DNA from: an uncultured Pelagibacteraceae bacterium
GTDB lineage: Bacteria > Pseudomonadota > Alphaproteobacteria > Pelagibacterales > Pelagibacteraceae
NCBI GenBank assembly: GCA_902578325.1
Contig: CACHCM010000001.1
Coordinates: 83,439 to 146,614 of the forward strand
Length of the DNA: 63,176 bases
Direction of reading: 5' to 3'
The stretch's first letter is position 1, and each line of letters opens with the position of its first letter. The notes under the pieces are model-generated. The model had not been told where the DNA came from. It saw nothing but the letters and a program-made list of their open reading frames with translations, and ran no database searches. The translations under genes were made by a program, and so were the position numbers. Of the stretch, positions 60,632 to 63,176 are shown in pieces.

Positions 60632-61005
60632 TGAGTGAAAAACAAAAAAATGTTCTAGGTGAAGACCTTGAGGAATGTTCAAATGATCCTTTAACAGGTT
60701 GGTTTCGTGATGGTTGTTGTAACACTGACGAGAATGATCATGGACTTCATACTGTTTGTGCTAAAGTTACTACCGAATGCCTAGAGTGGATGAAAGAAGC
60801 GGGCAACGATTTAATTACTCCACATCCTGAATTTGGGTTTCCAGGTTTAAAAGATGGAGATGGATGGTGTTTGTGTGCTAGTTGGTATGCAAGAGCAGTT
60901 GAAGCCGGGAAAGGATGTCCAATATTTTTGAAAAGAACCCACGAGAACACTCTTAAATATGTACCTATTGAAACTTTAAAAAAGTTTGCAATAGATTTGT
61001 CTTAA
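60631..61005 (+). CDS. DUF2237-family protein
   Basis: A 124-residue cytoplasmic protein matching DUF2237: GWFRDGCCNTDENDHGLHTV near residue 22 (given as 20 residues), TTECLEWMKEAGNDL near 47, PGLKDGDGWCLCASWYARAV near 70 and KRTHENTL near 100. Several cysteines and acidic residues could bind a metal. It overlaps hisI by one base. Widespread in marine bacteria but without a known role. Confidence 0.9.
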   Translation: MSEKQKNVLGEDLEECSNDPLTGWFRDGCCNTDENDHGLHTVCAKVTTECLEWMKEAGNDLITPHPEFGFPGLKDGDGWCLCASWYARAVEAGKGCPIFLKRTHENTLKYVPIETLKKFAIDLS

Positions 61006-61006
61006 T

Positions 61007-62626
61007 TTACATATTTCCATATCTTGGACCACCACTTCCTTCTGGTGTAACCCAAGTTATATTTTGAGAAGGTTCTTTGATATCACATGTTTTACAATGA
61101 ATACAATTTTGAGAATTAATTACAAATTTATTTACATCATTTTCTTTTTGAACTTCATACACACCTGCAGGACAATATCTTTGAGCAGGTTCATCAAATT
61201 TTTCTAAAGTATAATGTATTGGTAAATCAGGATCTTTAAGTTTTAGATGAACTGGTTGATTGTCTGCATGATTGGTTCCTGTTAGATAAACTGAACTTGT
61301 TTTATCAAAAGTTATTACATTATCGTATTTTGGATAATCTATTTTTGGCATTTGATTTGCAGGTTTTAATGTTTCATGATCAGCATGTTTATGTTTAAGT
61401 GTAAAAGGAAGTTTTCCTCTAAATAAAATTTGATCAATACCTGTGAAAATTATTCCTAAAATTAATCCCCAGCTAAAACTAGGTTTCACGTTCCGAGCTT
61501 CATAAAGCTCTTTATGTAACCAGCTATTTTTAAATTTATCTTCATAAATAGATAAATCTTTGTTTTCTTTTAAGTGTTCATTAATAGTTTCAGCTGCAAT
61601 AATCCCACTTTTCATAGCTGTATGAGAGCCTTTAATTTTTGGCATATTTAAAGTTCCAGCATCACAACCAACCAACAAAGCTCCGGGCATGAACATTTTT
61701 GGCAAACTTTGAAATCCACCTTCAATTAAAGCTCTTGCGCCATAAGAAATTCTTTTTCCGCCTTCTATAATTTTTTTAATTGCTGGATGTGTTTTAAACC
61801 TCTGAAATTCATCATAAGGTGATAAATGTGGATTCTTGTAATCTAGACCAATTACATAGCCCAGAAAAACTTGTTTATTTTCTGCATGATACATAAAACT
61901 ACCACCATATGTATTGTTATCTAATGGCCATCCAGCTGTATGCATAACTAAACCTTCTTCATGATTTTTATCATCTATTTCCCAAATTTCTTTAAAACCA
62001 ATTCCATATTGTTGAGGATCTTTACCTTTGTTTAATTCAAATTTTTCAATAAGTTGTTTTCCTAAGTGGCCTCTGCAACCTTCTGCAAAAACAGTTATTT
62101 TACCTAAAAGTTCAATACCAGGTTCAAAACTATCTTTTTTATTACCATCTTTGTCTATGCCCATATCTTGAGTTGCAACACCTTTAACAGATCCATCTTC
62201 GTTATATAAAATTTCACTTGCTGGAAATCCTGGAAAGATTTCCACACCTAAATTTTCAGCTTGTTCAGCAAGCCATCTACACAGATTTGCTAAACTGATA
62301 ATATAATTTTTATGATTTTGCTGTACCGCAGGTAGTAGCCAAGTTGGCCAACTTAAAGATTTGGTTTTTCCTAAAAATAAAAATTTTTCTTTAGTTACTT
62401 TTGTTTTGATTGGAGAATTCAATTCTCTCCAATTTGGTAATAATTCATCTAGAGCACGAGTTTCAAATACATTTCCGCTTAAAATATGAGCTCCAATTTC
62501 TGATGCTTTTTCTAATAAACAAACATTTAGATTTGGATCTAATTGTTTTAACTTTATTGCGGTTGATAATCCTGATGGTCCTCCACCAATAATTACAACA
62601 TCATATTCCATTGATTCTCTAGACAT
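61007..62626 (-). CDS. Electron transfer flavoprotein-ubiquinone oxidoreductase
   Basis: A 539-residue enzyme that passes electrons from reduced ETF to ubiquinone. The FAD site is DVVIIGGGPSGLSTAIKLKQ near residues 9-28, followed by GAHILSGNVFETRALDELLP. The C-terminal [4Fe-4S] ligands are in QNCIHCKTCDIKEPSQNITW near residue 507, preceded by RYCPAGVYE. It attaches to the inner membrane. The ETF alpha gene lies 23 bases upstream on the same strand. It connects fatty acid, amino acid and choline-type oxidations to respiration. Confidence 0.95.
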   Translation of the reverse strand: MSRESMEYDVVIIGGGPSGLSTAIKLKQLDPNLNVCLLEKASEIGAHILSGNVFETRALDELLPNWRELNSPIKTKVTKEKFLFLGKTKSLSWPTWLLPAVQQNHKNYIISLANLCRWLAEQAENLGVEIFPGFPASEILYNEDGSVKGVATQDMGIDKDGNKKDSFEPGIELLGKITVFAEGCRGHLGKQLIEKFELNKGKDPQQYGIGFKEIWEIDDKNHEEGLVMHTAGWPLDNNTYGGSFMYHAENKQVFLGYVIGLDYKNPHLSPYDEFQRFKTHPAIKKIIEGGKRISYGARALIEGGFQSLPKMFMPGALLVGCDAGTLNMPKIKGSHTAMKSGIIAAETINEHLKENKDLSIYEDKFKNSWLHKELYEARNVKPSFSWGLILGIIFTGIDQILFRGKLPFTLKHKHADHETLKPANQMPKIDYPKYDNVITFDKTSSVYLTGTNHADNQPVHLKLKDPDLPIHYTLEKFDEPAQRYCPAGVYEVQKENDVNKFVINSQNCIHCKTCDIKEPSQNITWVTPEGSGGPRYGNM

Positions 62627-62649
62627 ACTCTAGTTTTTAACTGTAAGGA

Positions 62650-63176
62650 TTATTTTTGTATAGTGTTTAATTTGTTCAGCTCTTCCATGAACTGAGGCAG
62701 TGCCTCAAATAAGTCAGCTTCAAGTCCATAATCTGCAACACTAAAGATTGGAGCTTCACCATCTTTATTAATTGCAACTATAACTTTACTTTCCTTCATT
62801 CCTGCTAAATGTTGAATAGCACCTGAAATTCCAACAGCGATATATAGATCTGGCACCACTACTTTTCCTGTTTGACCTACTTGATGATCATTACTTATGT
62901 ATCCGGCATCTACTGCTGCTCTTGATGCTCCAATTGCTGCACCTAGTTTGTCAGCAATTTCTGTAATTAATTTAAAATTATCCCCACTTTGCATTCCTCT
63001 GCCACCTGATACAACAATTCTTGCTGTTCCAAGCTCAGGTCGATCAGATTTAATTTCTTCTCTTTTGATAAATTTTGTATTTGAAAACTCTTCACTAGCA
63101 TCCACTTTTTCAATTGGGGCTGATCCACCTGTACTCTCACATGGATCGAATGAAGTAGGTCTAATTGTTACGCACT
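62650..63176 (-). CDS. etfA: Electron transfer flavoprotein alpha subunit (C-terminal part; 5' end outside window)
   Basis: The frame runs open to the window edge; 175 residues are visible. It includes [20 protein letters not shown] and [20 protein letters not shown], the FAD-binding domain II of EtfA, then [28 protein letters not shown] (given in outline) and a [19 protein letters not shown] segment. The upstream portion reads TIRPTSFDP as in the family. A GTG at 63105 is internal and not the start. It lies 23 bases before the ETF-QO gene, its electron acceptor's gene. Confidence 0.93.
   Translation of the reverse strand, partial: CVTIRPTSFDPCESTGGSAPIEKVDASEEFSNTKFIKREEIKSDRPELGTARIVVSGGRGMQSGDNFKLITEIADKLGAAIGASRAAVDAGYISNDHQVGQTGKVVVPDLYIAVGISGAIQHLAGMKESKVIVAINKDGEAPIFSVADYGLEADLFEALPQFMEELNKLNTIQK

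Noticed and set aside
1..63176. tRNA, rRNA, CRISPR, IS element or prophage
   Set aside because: No cloverleaf, repeat array, transposase or phage gene was seen on either strand; small tRNAs could only hide in the few spacers, which show none.

Overview
The window is AT-rich, tightly packed and almost entirely coding. Gene content points to a SAR11-type alphaproteobacterium (Pelagibacterales) or a close marine streamlined relative: several high-affinity ABC and TRAP uptake systems, sulfonate and sugar-acid catabolism, an AcuI-type reductase, a ferric-iron ABC system, DUF2237, and spacers of only a few bases. No rRNA, tRNA, IS element, prophage or CRISPR array was recognised. Eleven gene pairs converge; eight overlap at their 3' ends and two are 1 bp apart. 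The eleventh has a 291-bp gap (50268-50558), the largest non-coding stretch, so no gene-free stretch exceeds 300 bases.

Layout. 1-7989: end of a NitT/TauT-type ATPase, an oversized permease, an Ldh2-family dehydrogenase, a two-HTH regulator, a BASS transporter, a phosphotransacetylase, a HisD/HpsN-like dehydrogenase and a rhodanese; this reads as an organosulfonate (taurine/DHPS-type) locus. 7986-22368: two divergently arranged sugar-type ABC systems sharing one visible ATPase, with a GH63-like hydrolase, two tandem-SnoaL proteins, a bicupin, a core-MetE-like protein and a HAD protein lacking its nucleophile. 22355-33878: assorted small metabolic genes (alpha/beta hydrolase, LysE exporter, VOC, cysE-cysK, a run of small unknown genes, an SMR-DUF2798-SMR trio, DUF952, DUF924, an inositol-phosphatase-like enzyme, a gamma-butyrobetaine-hydroxylase-like dioxygenase, azoreductase-like, CcdA).

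33879-36568 is phosphoenolpyruvate carboxylase split by a one-base frameshift in a 7-base G run. 36543-50267 is a sugar-acid region: SMP-30 lactonase, mandelate-racemase-type dehydratase, FAH hydrolase, SDR, GarR-like dehydrogenase, a complete TRAP transporter, a 2-hydroxyacid dehydrogenase, IlvD/Edd and UxaA-type dehydratases, a DMT transporter and a second GarR-like enzyme. 50559-53692: cytochrome c/b561 pair with abutting start codons, DUF4396, ETHE1-like sulfur dioxygenase, AzlCD. 53705-57522: FbpABC iron uptake behind a Fur-box-like operator. 57576-63176: LysR, AcuI, FolE, HisI, DUF2237, ETF-QO and the end of ETF alpha.

The least explained parts are the SnoaL/bicupin/MetE-like cluster, the 291-bp non-coding region, and strong stem-loops placed right after three solute-binding-protein genes and before their permease genes. 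Family calls come from reading protein motifs; no database search was run, and substrates are inferred.
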